A DNA stretch of 64,000 bases, taken from assembly GCF_945859685.1 (NCBI RefSeq), contig NC_079148.1, forward strand, positions 992,001-1,056,000, read 5' to 3'. The notes under the pieces were generated by a model. That model worked only from the letters and a program-made list of their open reading frames with translations. It was not told the origin of the DNA and did no database searches. Within the stretch, counting starts at the first letter, position 1, and each line of letters starts with the position of its first letter. The stretch is from Eupeodes corollae. Its lineage: Eukaryota; Arthropoda; Insecta; Diptera; Syrphidae. The position numbers were made by a program, and so were the translations under genes. Below are positions 11,193 to 21,570 of the stretch, piece by piece.

Positions 11193-12149
11193 TTTGTAAA
11201 AAGTTCTTTTACACAGATGGCTCAAAGACCAAAGAAGGGGTTGGTGGTGGTGTGTACTCTGAACGACTGAAATTAAGTCTCTCATTCCGCCTTCCCAATC
11301 ATTGTAGCGTGTTCCAGGCGGAACTTTTGGCGATTAAGGAAGTCTTGTCTTGGCTCAAAGAAAACGTGATATCAACATCTGATATCCGTATTTTCTCCGA
11401 CAGCCAGGCCGCTATCAAATCTCTGGACTCAGTCTCTACAAACTCTATAACAGTCCATAACTGTCGATCATCTCTAATGGAGATGGCGCAACAGTTTAAT
11501 ATTCACCTTTGCTGGGTGCCGGGCCATAGAGACATTCCAGGTAACTGTAAGGCAGATGAACTCGCCAGAAACGGTACAGTACAACCCATCCTACCACGTT
11601 TGGCAAGTACTGGCATACCAATCGCTACTTGTAAACTGCTACTAATGCAAGACGCTGTGAGGAGGGCAGGCACCAGGTGGACCAACATCACCACGTGTCA
11701 AGCCACAAAAAACATCTGGCCAACACTGGATTTAAAACGTTCAAGGTGCTTGCTCTCTCTAAGCAGATCGCATATAAGCTCGATAATAGGTGTCATAACC
11801 GGACACTGTCTAAAGCACGCCATGAGACTAGGCGTATTCTCAAATGACTTTTGCAGAAGCTGTATGGACGAGGAAGAGGAAGAAACGGTTCTTCATCTTC
11901 TCTGCACATGCCCTGCTCTAGCTCGAAAACGCAAGAATTACCTAGGAGAATTCTTCTTTAACGATCTAAACGATCTAAATCATATCGGGATAATCAGCCT
12001 CTCACGTTTCTTAAGAGACTCTAACTGGTTCCATTGAGCTTAGGAGGAAGCCTCAAGATTCATGTGGTATCACAATGGGCCATTAAACTGGCCTAAGTGT
12101 GTCCGTTCCATCTTGGACAGCCACTATAACCTAACCTTTGTAAAAAGTT
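11193..12149 (+). mobile_element. 5'-truncated RNase H-bearing LINE insertion with perfect target-site duplication
   Basis: The inserted DNA is about 11206-12136. It is bracketed by an exact 13-bp duplication TTTGTAAAAAGTT at 11193-11205 and 12137-12149, the signature of target-primed reverse transcription. The insertion starts abruptly inside the RNase H domain, so it is a 5'-truncated copy of a much longer non-LTR retrotransposon. It ends with about 100 bp of 3' untranslated sequence finishing in AACCTAACC rather than a long poly-A. The open frame inside is uninterrupted, and the duplication is exact. This is therefore probably among the youngest insertions in the window. RNase H plus the C-terminal Cys/His motif suggests an I/LOA-like clade, but the clade assignment is tentative because the RT itself is missing. 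Confidence 0.92.
11207..12037 (+). CDS. RNase H domain and C-terminus of a LINE ORF2, 5'-truncated
   Basis: An uninterrupted frame of 276 codons encodes ribonuclease H, which removes RNA from RNA-DNA hybrids during retrotransposition. All expected catalytic positions are present, counting the first in-frame codon (Phe) as 1: Asp4 in YTDGSK, Glu39 in QAELLAI, Asp65 in FSDSQAA and Asp117 in ADELAR, with the supporting His107 in WVPGHRD. A C-terminal motif CRSC...HLLCTCPAL at about 216-238 is typical of the region downstream of RNase H in such elements. There is no genuine start codon. The first in-frame GTG at 11252 falls inside the domain, and the true protein would begin several kilobases upstream in an intact element. 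Endonuclease and reverse transcriptase domains are missing, so this copy cannot move by itself. The minus-strand frame at 11503-11694 is a shadow. Confidence 0.92.
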   Translation, partial: FYTDGSKTKEGVGGGVYSERLKLSLSFRLPNHCSVFQAELLAIKEVLSWLKENVISTSDIRIFSDSQAAIKSLDSVSTNSITVHNCRSSLMEMAQQFNIHLCWVPGHRDIPGNCKADELARNGTVQPILPRLASTGIPIATCKLLLMQDAVRRAGTRWTNITTCQATKNIWPTLDLKRSRCLLSLSRSHISSIIGVITGHCLKHAMRLGVFSNDFCRSCMDEEEEETVLHLLCTCPALARKRKNYLGEFFFNDLNDLNHIGIISLSRFLRDSNWFH

Positions 12150-15100
12150 AACCTGAAATGGATATCTCTGCCAGTTCTTGAGATATGGTCGACGAAAAAA
12201 AGATTTCACAAACTTGAGCAAATCTTTCTAAAAACCATCGATTTAGATTATAAGGACTATGAAACTCCCAGAAATGTCAACATTTTTAACTTGACGGATC
12301 AGGCCGATGACAAGTAGCAGTTTTTCTAAAAAATTTACTATCAACACAGGTTAGTTTAAAATTACATCTGCTTGACTTTTTTAAAGCCTTAACATAATTT
12401 TAAATCAATTTTTCTTGTTTTCTAGAATTTAAGTATCTTCTTCTATCGGATGTTTGAGTATTTTCTTCAAGAACTTACATTTATTTTAGATGATTCCAAG
12501 TTGTTTTATCTGCTTTATGTTTTGTAAATTCAAATTCAACACAATTAAGCATCATTAAATAACCTTAAATCTTGTATTAAACAAACAATACACAAAATTA
12601 AAAACCAATCAACTGCACGTACTATACTTTCCAACATTGATTAAAAGTTGTAACATTTATTCAAATGTCTTTTGAATGCCTTAAAAAACAAACTTTTAAC
12701 ACAAAAAAATAAACATTACTTCTACTGATTCCTTGTTAAACAATTTGACAAGAATCAAATCAAAAACATTCAATTTTCATTGATTTTATTATCATCCAAA
12801 AAATAAATCGAAGTATCAACATTTGGGCCAATAACTTTCCCATATCCCCATAATCTCTTCACGCCTCTGTTATTCCATTTTTCGGTTCTTATGTATATTT
12901 TCTAAACTCCAACTCCAATCAAGATTCCTGACTGATGTTGACGATAGTTAAATGAGGTAATTAAAATGTAATAATTAAATAAATTAAAACAAGAGTTATA
13001 AAAACCCAAAGCCAAACCGAGCCTAAGCATCCGCTTATAAGCCAATTCGTAAGAGTTCCTTACTCTCTGCTCTGCTCCATCATCATCTGGAAGGTAGGTT
13101 AGGTACGAGGTATGTTATATGTTATTATAAGTTGTTTAATCGTTGGTTTTTCTCGAACCACCATTTACCCTATAGGAAAATGCATTCTCAGAAAACCAGT
13201 TCCTTATCCAAGTTTTTCGTATATCAGTCCCATAAAAAAAAAACTGTATCCGACTTCGACTGCATCCAACGATCTATAAATTTCCTCAAATTGATCTGAC
13301 CTAAACAAGTATTTCTGGACTACCTATGATGATAAGTTTTCTTTTTCCTTTACTACTTCATATCTCTATATATCCACCAAGATTCAAAGAGTCAAGAACC
13401 AGAGTGTATCTAGATATCTATATGCAGAGATGTTAAGTCTTCTATCTGCCTATCTGATGTTTGTAATGCTCCGATATTTGAAAATTGCTGGAGGTAACGA
13501 TTTTTATTTCGTTGTTTTTCTGTTTTAAATTTATGGAAAACAAGTGAACACAAAAATAAAGGTGCGTTCGAAGTAAGTTAGACATTAATATTATGAACAA
13601 TATAAGAGGCACTTTTGTCGGACCAAACCCCCCGTGAACTTTGGCAATTAGACTTCCCAAATCGATGACCGACCCAACTACTCTACTACTCTACCGACGC
13701 GACGACACGATGAAAAAAAGTGGATACATTGAAAATGCAGGCGGAGTAAAATTTACGTTTTCCAGTGTAACTTTTTGTAATCGGTACACGAGAGTACCTC
13801 CGCTTCATACAACAAGAAATAAGTAATTTTGTCGTTAATTACATGACACCATGTTATGCCCAGATTACATCGTCGATGTTATGTTTGATTGTTGAAATTG
13901 ACGTCAAGTCTCCAATAGAGTAGGTCGGTCGACCGACGACTGCGGCGCCACAATTTATTTTTATTTTCTGTTTGTTGTTCTCAAAAAAAAAACAATCTTC
14001 AAATTAATTCAGAATTATTATGAAAGAATGTGCAAAGAAAATTATTTTATTAACAACTTGTTCTATTTATACTCGTATTTATGTACAAGAAGTAAGCCTT
14101 CACAACTTTATAACGTTTAACCTCATGGAGGCGTTAAAAACTTGCCAGATATAAATCTTGTTTATTGAACAAAGCCTTAATTATATAAACGAAAACATGG
14201 TCGAAGCTGAATAAAGTTGTTTAGATTATGTGTTTGGGTTAAGATTTAAAAAAATGTTTAAGTGTCATACTCTCAAGACATTGACAGGCTTTTAGGAGAG
14301 ATATACAAATTCCACAATTCCAAAACAAGATACTACAAAAGACTTTTAAGTTGGAGTTAGAGGTGAGAAGAACCTAAAACATTTGCAATTTTTATGTTAA
14401 ACATAATTTTTTCAATAGATGATAATTTCTGTAGTGTGTTTTTCTAGGAGCTTGAAAGTTAAAAATTTGAATTTGTGTTGAAATTAAGTTTTAATTGCGA
14501 CGTATGGCAAGTATTGCATTTGTAAGATGTTAATTGAGTTGAGATAACAATCCGAGAAAAGTCAAAAATGGTGTGTCCAGCGATTCCGTCCGTCTGTCTG
14601 TCTTTTCACGCTTCATCAGCCTAAGCCATTGGGTTGATCGATTTGAAGCTCTGAAATAAGGATCTCAAGTTAATTTGAGTTGGTTTTTTTTTATTTAATT
14701 TTTATTTAAAATAACAGATGGCCTTTTAAAATATTTTTGGCTTAAAATCAAATATTCAAATTTGCTCAAAAACTGCTTGATAGATTTTTATGAAATTATC
14801 TTTATTTTTCGTTCCTAACTTGAGTCCTTTCAAAACAAGAAATATGTTTGTATATTGCTGAAAAAGGGTACTGTTATTTTGTATTTAAAGGTTTTTGGAA
14901 CTTATTGAACCAATTTAATTAATTTTCTTACACGCCTTTCATAATATTTGATGATCAAAAATGTCTATTTTTTGGACTTAAAAAAACGTTTTGTCTTTTA
15001 AATTGCATATCTCAAAACCTGTTCAACTTTCTTTTAAAATAATTGAAATGAAAAACGTATATTTATCAGCACTAAATAACTACATACCAAAAGTTAAAAA

Positions 15101-15379
15101 CTTTGAAATATTTAATATAAATTAAATTAATTAAAAAAAGAATGCTGCAACGATTTTTAAAAACAAAAAAGTAATGAGTTAAGAATTAGTTTTGAGAAAT
15201 TAAACGACATATGAAGTTTTAAAGATAAACTCATTTTAGAAAATAAACACTTTTTTTGTTTATGCCAGAAAAGTCAATTGCCATAAATCAGTTTTTAGAA
15301 TTTTTTTTTTGGAAAACTGTCAGCTTGTTTTTTCTAAAAAAACGACTTTACGTCAAAAACGATATTTTTGGTGCATGTA
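12150..15379. other. AT-rich stretch, no recognisable gene
   Basis: I find no conserved exon here. A somewhat GC-richer patch at about 13610-13960 contains CGACGCGACGACACG and GGTCGACCGACGACTGCGGC but no long frame. CGTCCGTCTGTCTGTC at 14586-14601 resembles short runs found in dispersed fly repeats, but I cannot define an element around it. Confidence 0.45.
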
Positions 15380-16070
15380 ATTCAGTTGGGTGTGAACAAA
15401 TTTGGTCCTAGGCATCAAGAAAAGCTTCGATTAACGTGTCCTTGTCTTTAAATTGTCAGGTACCTTCATAACATCTACGAGATAGAATTTGCATAAGTCT
15501 TGTATTTGAACCCAACTTTTAACAAACCTTGAAGAGTGAATTAGGACATGTCTCGATGGAGAATCCAATGTAGAGGTTCAAAAATGTTTTTCGTTTTTAG
15601 AAATGACCAATCCAGTAAAAATTAATAATTTCTCCAGTTCATAATGTTGTAGTTAAAAACTCCAAGTTGGTTATGGCATACAATATAAAGCTGCCCACAC
15701 CGTTACACCCGATGTACGACTATGATTTGTTGCCAAAATAAGCTTATCCTTTCTCAGATCTTGTAAATAAAAGTTAATTGTTAAGCTTTTTATTTTTTTT
15801 TTGTCTGGATAGTATTCCTTTTTTATTATCCTTCGAACCGTTGTTATACTGGATAATACTCCGCTTTAGGCCCTTATTTTATTTAAAGCAAGCCGTAAGC
15901 CACTTTTCTCATGATGTTGTTGATTCTGCCCTTTGCCCTTTTCGATAGTTCAACATGATAATTGCCTAAATCTGTGTTGCTTCTGTTAAGTGTCCTTGCT
16001 CTATCTAATTTCGCTCTCTCTGTAACATGACGTTTCCGGGCAGAATACTCCCACTAAAGATAAAAAGCGT
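15380..16070 (-). pseudogene. Possible Tc1-like transposase remnant, heavily decayed
   Basis: On the minus strand the clearest signal is SGVTVWAAL at about 15713-15687, resembling the GGxVMVWG-type motif of Tc1-like transposases. Upstream lie RKRHVTERAKLDRARTL (about 16045-15995) and a Lys-rich region that could be the N-terminal DNA-binding part. Downstream sequence keeps short open pieces but many stops. No inverted terminal repeats were found. The assignment rests mainly on one motif plus the order of weak pieces, and it could be wrong. Confidence 0.35.
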
Positions 16071-17366
16071 TAATAGATCCCAAAGTGTGTGGCCTCATCC
16101 TAGTGGTTGGCAGTACATTTATAAGTCTATTTAAACAATTAATTTTGAAAACTTCCAGTTTTAAAGGAAGTTAATAGTCAAAAAATGTTGTAAAACTTTC
16201 AAACTTTACATCCAAACTAAACATAAATTAATATCCTAGAGCAACTGCTAAAAACTCAATTATGCAAATCCCTCAAAAAATTGTCTATATTTTTATAATA
16301 ACCCTTTTATGAATAAAATGACTTAAAGCAAACTAATAATTGAAACTTCCTTAAAAATACCCACATTCATGTCTAATTTTTTGGAATCCAAGTTAACAAC
16401 CCACCCAACACTCTCTCTTCTACAATCCACAATATTATGTAAATATTATATCTATTTTATGAGTATCATATTTTTGAAGTACTCAATCTCCCCCGTCACC
16501 CCCGCACCAACCCACAAACTAGTATATAGAAATGTTTGTGTTAAATGAAATGTATAGTTTAGACTTTCGAATTATTTCAAAACCAACTTTTAAACGCAAT
16601 TTATATGCTAACTTTTCCCTTAACAGAAAATATCCTTTCCAAATCATGTAATGAAAAATAAAAAAAAACACTCATCCACTCAAAACTCAACAGAGTATAC
16701 GAGTACCAGAATATAACTTCAACAGTCCTTCAAATAAAGTAAAAACGACACAACATTATTATTATCCTGGAACATTTTATCCTTTTGAATTATTTAGTGT
16801 ATATTGTGACGGTTAGCAATTGAATTTCATCTTCACAACGATAAAACCCATTTTAGTCACGACACCGAAAAAAAAAACGAATCGAAAAAATATGGATTTT
16901 AAATTTTATATTAGTTTTGGGACTTAACAACCCCAATGGAGTGCACATTTTTCCAATTTGATTATAAATTCTCTTCTATGCTCGACTCGAAAATATATGT
17001 ATGTTTTTTTATGTCAGAAAATATTTAGAATATTCGAATAAATATTCCTGTGGAAATCAAACATTGTGTTTGTGTGAGTTTTTACTTGTTTTTGTTTTGT
17101 TTGAAAAGTCCATAACTATAAAATGGTTTAAGTCAAAGCGGATTTAGTCAAGTCAAAATGAAAACACACAAAAATATAAATATTAAAAAACACAGTAAAA
17201 AATAGTTTACATAAACAAAAAACTAGAATAAAACAACAAACGATTAAGCTTTCATGAAATATGCGTAACTCAGCATAAAACTAACAAAAATTTATTTAAT
17301 CTGGCGTTTCAAAGTTTGAATAATAATTTTCATAAATCAAAAAAAAACCTTGAATATACTTTTGTA
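16071..17366. other. AT-rich stretch, nothing recognised
   Basis: No open frame with family resemblance, no RNA gene and no clear repeat ends were found. It is bordered on the right by the TA target dinucleotide of the Tc1-like element. Confidence 0.45.
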
Positions 17367-17368
17367 TA

Positions 17369-17540
17369 CACTTCGTGACACATGAATAGGGACAAGCATT
17401 TTTCGTTTTTTATTTGACGATATTTTTTAAAACCTTTGGTTTTAGGTATATACAAATGTTATGAGGGTTTTCCGAAGAAGGTCATAAAAATAGCATGTTT
17501 TTGTGGGCCATATTAATATTTACAAGATCTAAATTTACCT
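17369..17540. repeat. Left terminal inverted repeat of the Tc1-like transposon
   Basis: It pairs with 18810-18982 on the opposite strand across almost its full length, including the innermost matching block CAAGATCTAAATTTACCT at 17523-17540. The inner binding-site copy is more degraded than on the right side. Confidence 0.88.
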
Positions 17541-17629
17541 GCAAAACCCTTAAAAGTAGAGAAAATAACAACAAATCTTATGACTTAGGTAAATACTTGT
17601 TTATTTAAATGGATTAAAATTGTATTTTG

Positions 17630-17912
17630 TAATGTGTGCTACCGTTGTACTCGTGGCATGATGGTTAGTGCAGCCGGCGGGCTGTCATGCCAAAGGACTT
17701 GGGTTCGATCCCTGTTTATGACATTTCAAGTTTTTTTTCACGGGTACTGCCTCTTTATTAGAATTAGTCTTTCGAATTCGGCTTAAAACTGTAGGTCCCC
17801 TCGATCCCTGACAACATTACCCGCACACAAGAATGTTTGAAAGTTGTAAGTCATTAGGCCCTAGTTCTCAACGGACTGTTGCGCCACCTAATTTAATTTA
17901 ATGTGTGCTGCC
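17630..17912 (+). mobile_element. tRNA-derived SINE, copy 2, nested in the Tc1-like transposon
   Basis: The insertion spans about 17644-17898. It is flanked by a 14-bp target-site duplication with one mismatch: TAATGTGTGCTACC at 17630-17643 and TAATGTGTGCTGCC at 17899-17912. The tRNA-like head keeps an A-box-like TGGCATGATGGTTAGTG and an excellent B box GGTTCGATCCC at 17702-17712. Relative to copies 1 and 4 it has an internal deletion of about 55-60 bp after GGTACTGCCTCTT. The 3' end AGGCCCTAGTTCTCAACGGA continuing CTGTTGCGCCACCTAATTTA is the cleanest version of the LINE-like tail in this window. Because it sits between the left inverted repeat and the 3' end of the transposase remnant, it must be younger than the transposon. 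Confidence 0.92.
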
Positions 17913-17914
17913 TC

Positions 17915-18790
17915 CTGATTTCTGAATTTCTTCAAGTAATCTGTGGTGTATGAAATCATAGAGTGCTGTCAGATAATTGGTCGAAATTTGGACCCAGGAC
18001 CGTTTTATGGTTTCAGAATGCCTCTTTGATTTTTTGGAATTAACTTCCACCTTTGTAGACTTTTCTTGAAAGCCATCCCCATACGTTTTCTATGATGTTC
18101 AGGCCAGGTAAATATGGGGGCTATTTTAATAGGTTCACATTTTGCCCCTTAATTCAGGATTTTGTCATCTGTGCGGTAAATATTGGTACATTATCTTCTT
18201 GGAAAGTCCATCGTTGTCCACCAAATAATTCAATGATTGATGTCATTTAAGAGCCTTTTAAATCTGGCACTATGGTCCAGTAACAGGTGATTGCTCCCCA
18301 TACCATTACACCACCTCCCTTGCTTGGCCGTTTTTCAAGATAGATTCCTTCCTATCTTAAATCATGGAAATAGCAGCTGTATCCATCAGGCCCATCCAAA
18401 ATTTTCATGGGAAAAGACGACGGCCACGATTCCACCTGATGTGATTTGTTGCAAATTTAAGGTGTCGGCTATTGCGTGCAGCATTCAATGTTGGTTTTTT
18501 CTTCATTTTTTGGTGTCGTATATGGACTGCAATCTGTATCACCAGCATTTACTCCAGCTTCTGCCTTCAGTTTACTAATGGAAATGCCTTGAATTTGAAG
18601 CAGCTCTCACTTTCGCCTGACTTTCCTGACTCTTCCTTTTTGGTTTTTTCGATACCTCTCTAGGTCTATGAGGTAGTTGTTAAAAATATTTTCATTTTAC
18701 TGGTTGTTTTTGCCAAAATCCCGGTAAGTTCGAAGGTGGCCTATTTTCCCCTTGGTTTGACCCTTACCTCAACCCATACTTCTTGTTTCA
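17915..18790 (-). pseudogene. Tc1-like transposase, multiple stops
   Basis: The minus strand encodes a decayed transposase of the DDE type, the enzyme that cuts and pastes the element. From the N-terminus, recognisable pieces are RKLKAEAGVNAGDT (about 18580-18540), TLNAARNSRHLKFATNHI (about 18500-18440), DGPDGYSCY (about 18395-18370), GGGVMVWGAITCYW (about 18315-18270), WTFQEDNVPI (about 18210-18180) and LNIIENVWGWLSRKVYKGG (about 18097-18040). The second catalytic Asp (QEDN) and the final Glu (IIENVW) are retained, indicating a DD34E-like layout. The first Asp region is damaged. At least four in-frame stops are present. Plus-strand frames over 18291-18663 are antisense shadows. Confidence 0.85.
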
Positions 18791-18809
18791 ATTAAAAAAA
18801 CACGCTAAT

Positions 18810-18982
18810 AGGTAAATTTAGATCTTGTCCCTATTCATGTGACACAAGGAAACAGTTACTTTTTATGACATTCTTTGGAAAAACCGCCATAAAATGTGTA
18901 TTTATCAACTTAACATTTGAGTAAAAAATATCGTCAAATAAAAAACGAAAAAAGATTGTCCCTATTCATTTGACACCAAGTG
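18810..18982. repeat. Right terminal inverted repeat of the Tc1-like transposon
   Basis: This is the inverse partner of 17369-17540. It holds two direct copies of TTGTCCCTATTCAT followed by GTGACACAAG or TTGACACCAAG, at 18825-18848 and 18956-18982, 131 bp apart. Such paired sites bind transposase in IR/DR-type Tc1 relatives. Confidence 0.88.
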
Positions 18983-18984
18983 TA

Positions 18985-20560
18985 TTTATAAATCGATGAT
19001 TTCTTCTATTTATGATGTTTTTTATTTTTCGCGCCACTTAATTATAAAACGGTCTTCTATTTTTGTACAAAATATTTAAATTTGTATGTTTTGAAATTTT
19101 TTTCTACGACCGAATGCTTTAAGGTTTTTCTTATAATTTAATAAAATTGTAATTTAAATATAATTCAGATTCATGATAAATGGTTATTTCGTTGACACAC
19201 ACTTCACCTACGCAAAATTAAAAAACAAGGTCTACCTCTAGATACTCGTATGGTGAATATAGATTTAATGTGCATTTCCACGTCAACTTTTTAATGTCCA
19301 CTTAAGAATTGATTAAAAGGTTGAAAATATACGACTTTTTTAAATCTTTTTTTGGAGTTCAATTAAAAGAAAGAAAAAAAACCGAATACCATTAAAAATT
19401 CCAAATACTCAAATTTTGATGTAAACATAGATATTTTATTTTTGATACAATGAAATTGTGTAAGGTTAACCATGAAGCATGATGTTATGTTGCATGCATC
19501 ACTCTCAAGACCAAACAAAAAAGGAGATGTTCATAAAAATGATATAAAATTAGAAAATACTCAATTTTAGAAAATAAAAAAAGCAGAACGTACGGAACAT
19601 GCGATGATCCAACAACAATCACAAATCCAAAAAATAAAAAAAAAACAACAACAACAAAAAAACACATCAAAAAACATCATTTCAATAAAAAAGATGATTT
19701 TCTAAATGGAGTATTTTCGTTTAGAGTGTCCATAAAAAAATGAACTCATTTCCTCAATTTAATGCTGGCGGAAAGCTTTCCCTGAATGGATCCTTTAAGT
19801 TGACGAACGACGACTTTGACGACGACTCTCGATATGGTTAAGTGATAATTAACATTAGAAAATTACGACAGACCATGTTTTTTTTTTTGTTTTTTGGGTG
19901 CGGGTTGATGATGGATGATAAATGGAGTGCAGTATTTATAGCCACCTTAACAGTTTATGGAGTATCAAAATATTTAATAAAGTCATAGAAATAAAATTTC
20001 AATAAATTAATGCATTTTAAAATTTGAATAGATTTTCGTTTTTTTTTTCTGTGGATGTAAAATTATTTTAGATTGATATGAAAATTTCAATCAATGATTT
20101 TCGCTGTTAACAAATAATAAACATAATTGTTTGATTCTAAAAATTAATCAAATTCATTCATGACAAAGGGTTTTAGTTTTATGCATCATTATGGTTTGTT
20201 ATTATTAACTTCTCATAGGAAGCTTTTGTAACATTTTTCGACGGTTCAAGGTGTGCGTAGTTCCGAAACCGTCTGTGCGTCTCCTTACACTGGGATATAC
20301 TTGTTCATACGCCATATTTCATGAAACATCAGGGATATCGAGTTCAAATAAATTTTGCCTTATACATCATAAGAACATATCAGTATTCAACATTGAGTTT
20401 TGAGACGTCATACTTAATTTGTATGAAATTAAAAAATTTTGAGGACAGTTTTTTCATAATTTACAAAATAAACTTTGTAAAAATTGTTGTCACCTTGAAA
20501 AATGTAAGAATTAAATGGACTTTAGAATAAATGTATCCAACGAAGAATAATGAAGTCAAT
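18985..20560. other. AT-rich stretch, nothing recognised
   Basis: This stretch holds AAC-rich simple sequence near 19640-19670 (the source of a Phe/Val-rich minus frame) and a GC-richer patch GACGAACGACGACTTTGACG at 19801-19820. No family match was found. Confidence 0.45.
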
Positions 20561-20639
20561 TCTTAAACCTTTTTATTTGTTTACAATTCGAAAACTTAAA
20601 AAAAAATAATCTAATCGACAGTGTTTTTTGTACGAAAAT

Positions 20640-21570
20640 CGAACCCCTCAAAAAGTTTTTCTAAAAATTGGTTAAAATCTTATTTCTAATCGAATATTTC
20701 TAGGAGAAAAAAAAGCATTTTTAAAATAATTATTTTATCTTATCTAAAATATTGTTTTTAGCACTTTGCAAAAATTGTATACCACATTTTAAGAACAAGT
20801 AGAGAAATCGATATAAATTACTTTTATCTTGTAAAATTCTTCGCTGTTTACACTTTGAAAAATGTATGGAAACATTCCATTGATATTTTTTTTACAAACA
20901 ATTCTAAATATTGCTAAAATTTAAATTTCCACCACAAATAAAAGCGTAGTTTTTAGTAAGAAAAATAAAGAATAAATATTTTTTTTTAAGAAAATACAAA
21001 AAAACTGCTGAAAATTAGTACAAATTGTTAAAAATGAATTTCCACTCAAATATCCCGAGAAAAGAATACATTTATTATTTTGAAACTAATTGTGTTTTTT
21101 CTCACAAAAAATAAAAACCTTAACAAAATACTACTTAAAATTAGTAAAATTAATTTTCGTCTCGAATTTTTTATTTATATATTTTATATAAAATATTTGC
21201 ATTAATATTATTAACGCTTTTGTATGTTAAAAATAAAAACCTACAAGAATTATTACACAAAATCGGTACAAATTGACTTTCAATATTATGTTCAAACCTT
21301 TTTTTATTTTAAAACAACTTTTTCTATAAAAAAATTGTTAATGTCATTTTTTTGAGAAAAATCCAGTTTATTGTAAAATAATAATTAACATTTAAAAAAC
21401 ATTTCTGAAAATTGGTAGAGTTAATTCCCAGTCATATATCATATATCGAGTTTAAAACTATTTATTTCCATACAAAATATTGTTTGTTAAGTTTTTAGAA
21501 AAATCCATATGAAAGTTTTCTTACAAAAACTAAAAACTAAAAATATTCTCGAAAAAAACAGCTTAAACTT
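20640..21570 (+). repeat. Decayed tandem array, period about 125 bp
   Basis: A block like AAAATTGGTA...AATTAATTTC recurs at about 20665, 21011, 21137, 21259 and 21408, with spacings of 126, 122 and 149 bp between the last four. Each is followed by a CTCAAATATC/TCATATATC-type block, a TTTAAAACTATTTATTT-type block and an AAAAA-rich linker. Divergence between units is high. The same blocks occur near 38987 and 39253, so this is a dispersed repeat family rather than a single local expansion. Confidence 0.5.

Larger units (their letters stand above)
17369..18982 (-). mobile_element. Tc1-like DNA transposon with about 172-bp inverted repeats, containing a nested SINE
   Basis: The element is flanked by TA dinucleotides (17367-17368 and 18983-18984), the target of Tc1/mariner elements. 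The terminal inverted repeats cover about 17369-17540 and 18810-18982. They begin CACTTCGTGACACATGAATA on the left and CACTTGGTGTCAAATGAATA on the right (minus strand), both followed by GGGACAA and, further in, TCGTTTTTTATTTGACGATA. Each inverted repeat holds two copies of a putative transposase-binding site, an IR/DR layout. Outer sites are at 17369-17395 and 18956-18982. The inner right site is at 18825-18848 and a decayed inner left site is at about 17501-17526. Without the SINE the element would be about 1.35 kb. The internal transposase is a pseudogene on the minus strand, so this copy is non-autonomous. Confidence 0.9.

Noticed and set aside
18291..18663. Plus-strand frames of 95 and 63 codons
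   Set aside because: They are antisense to the Tc1-like transposase remnant.
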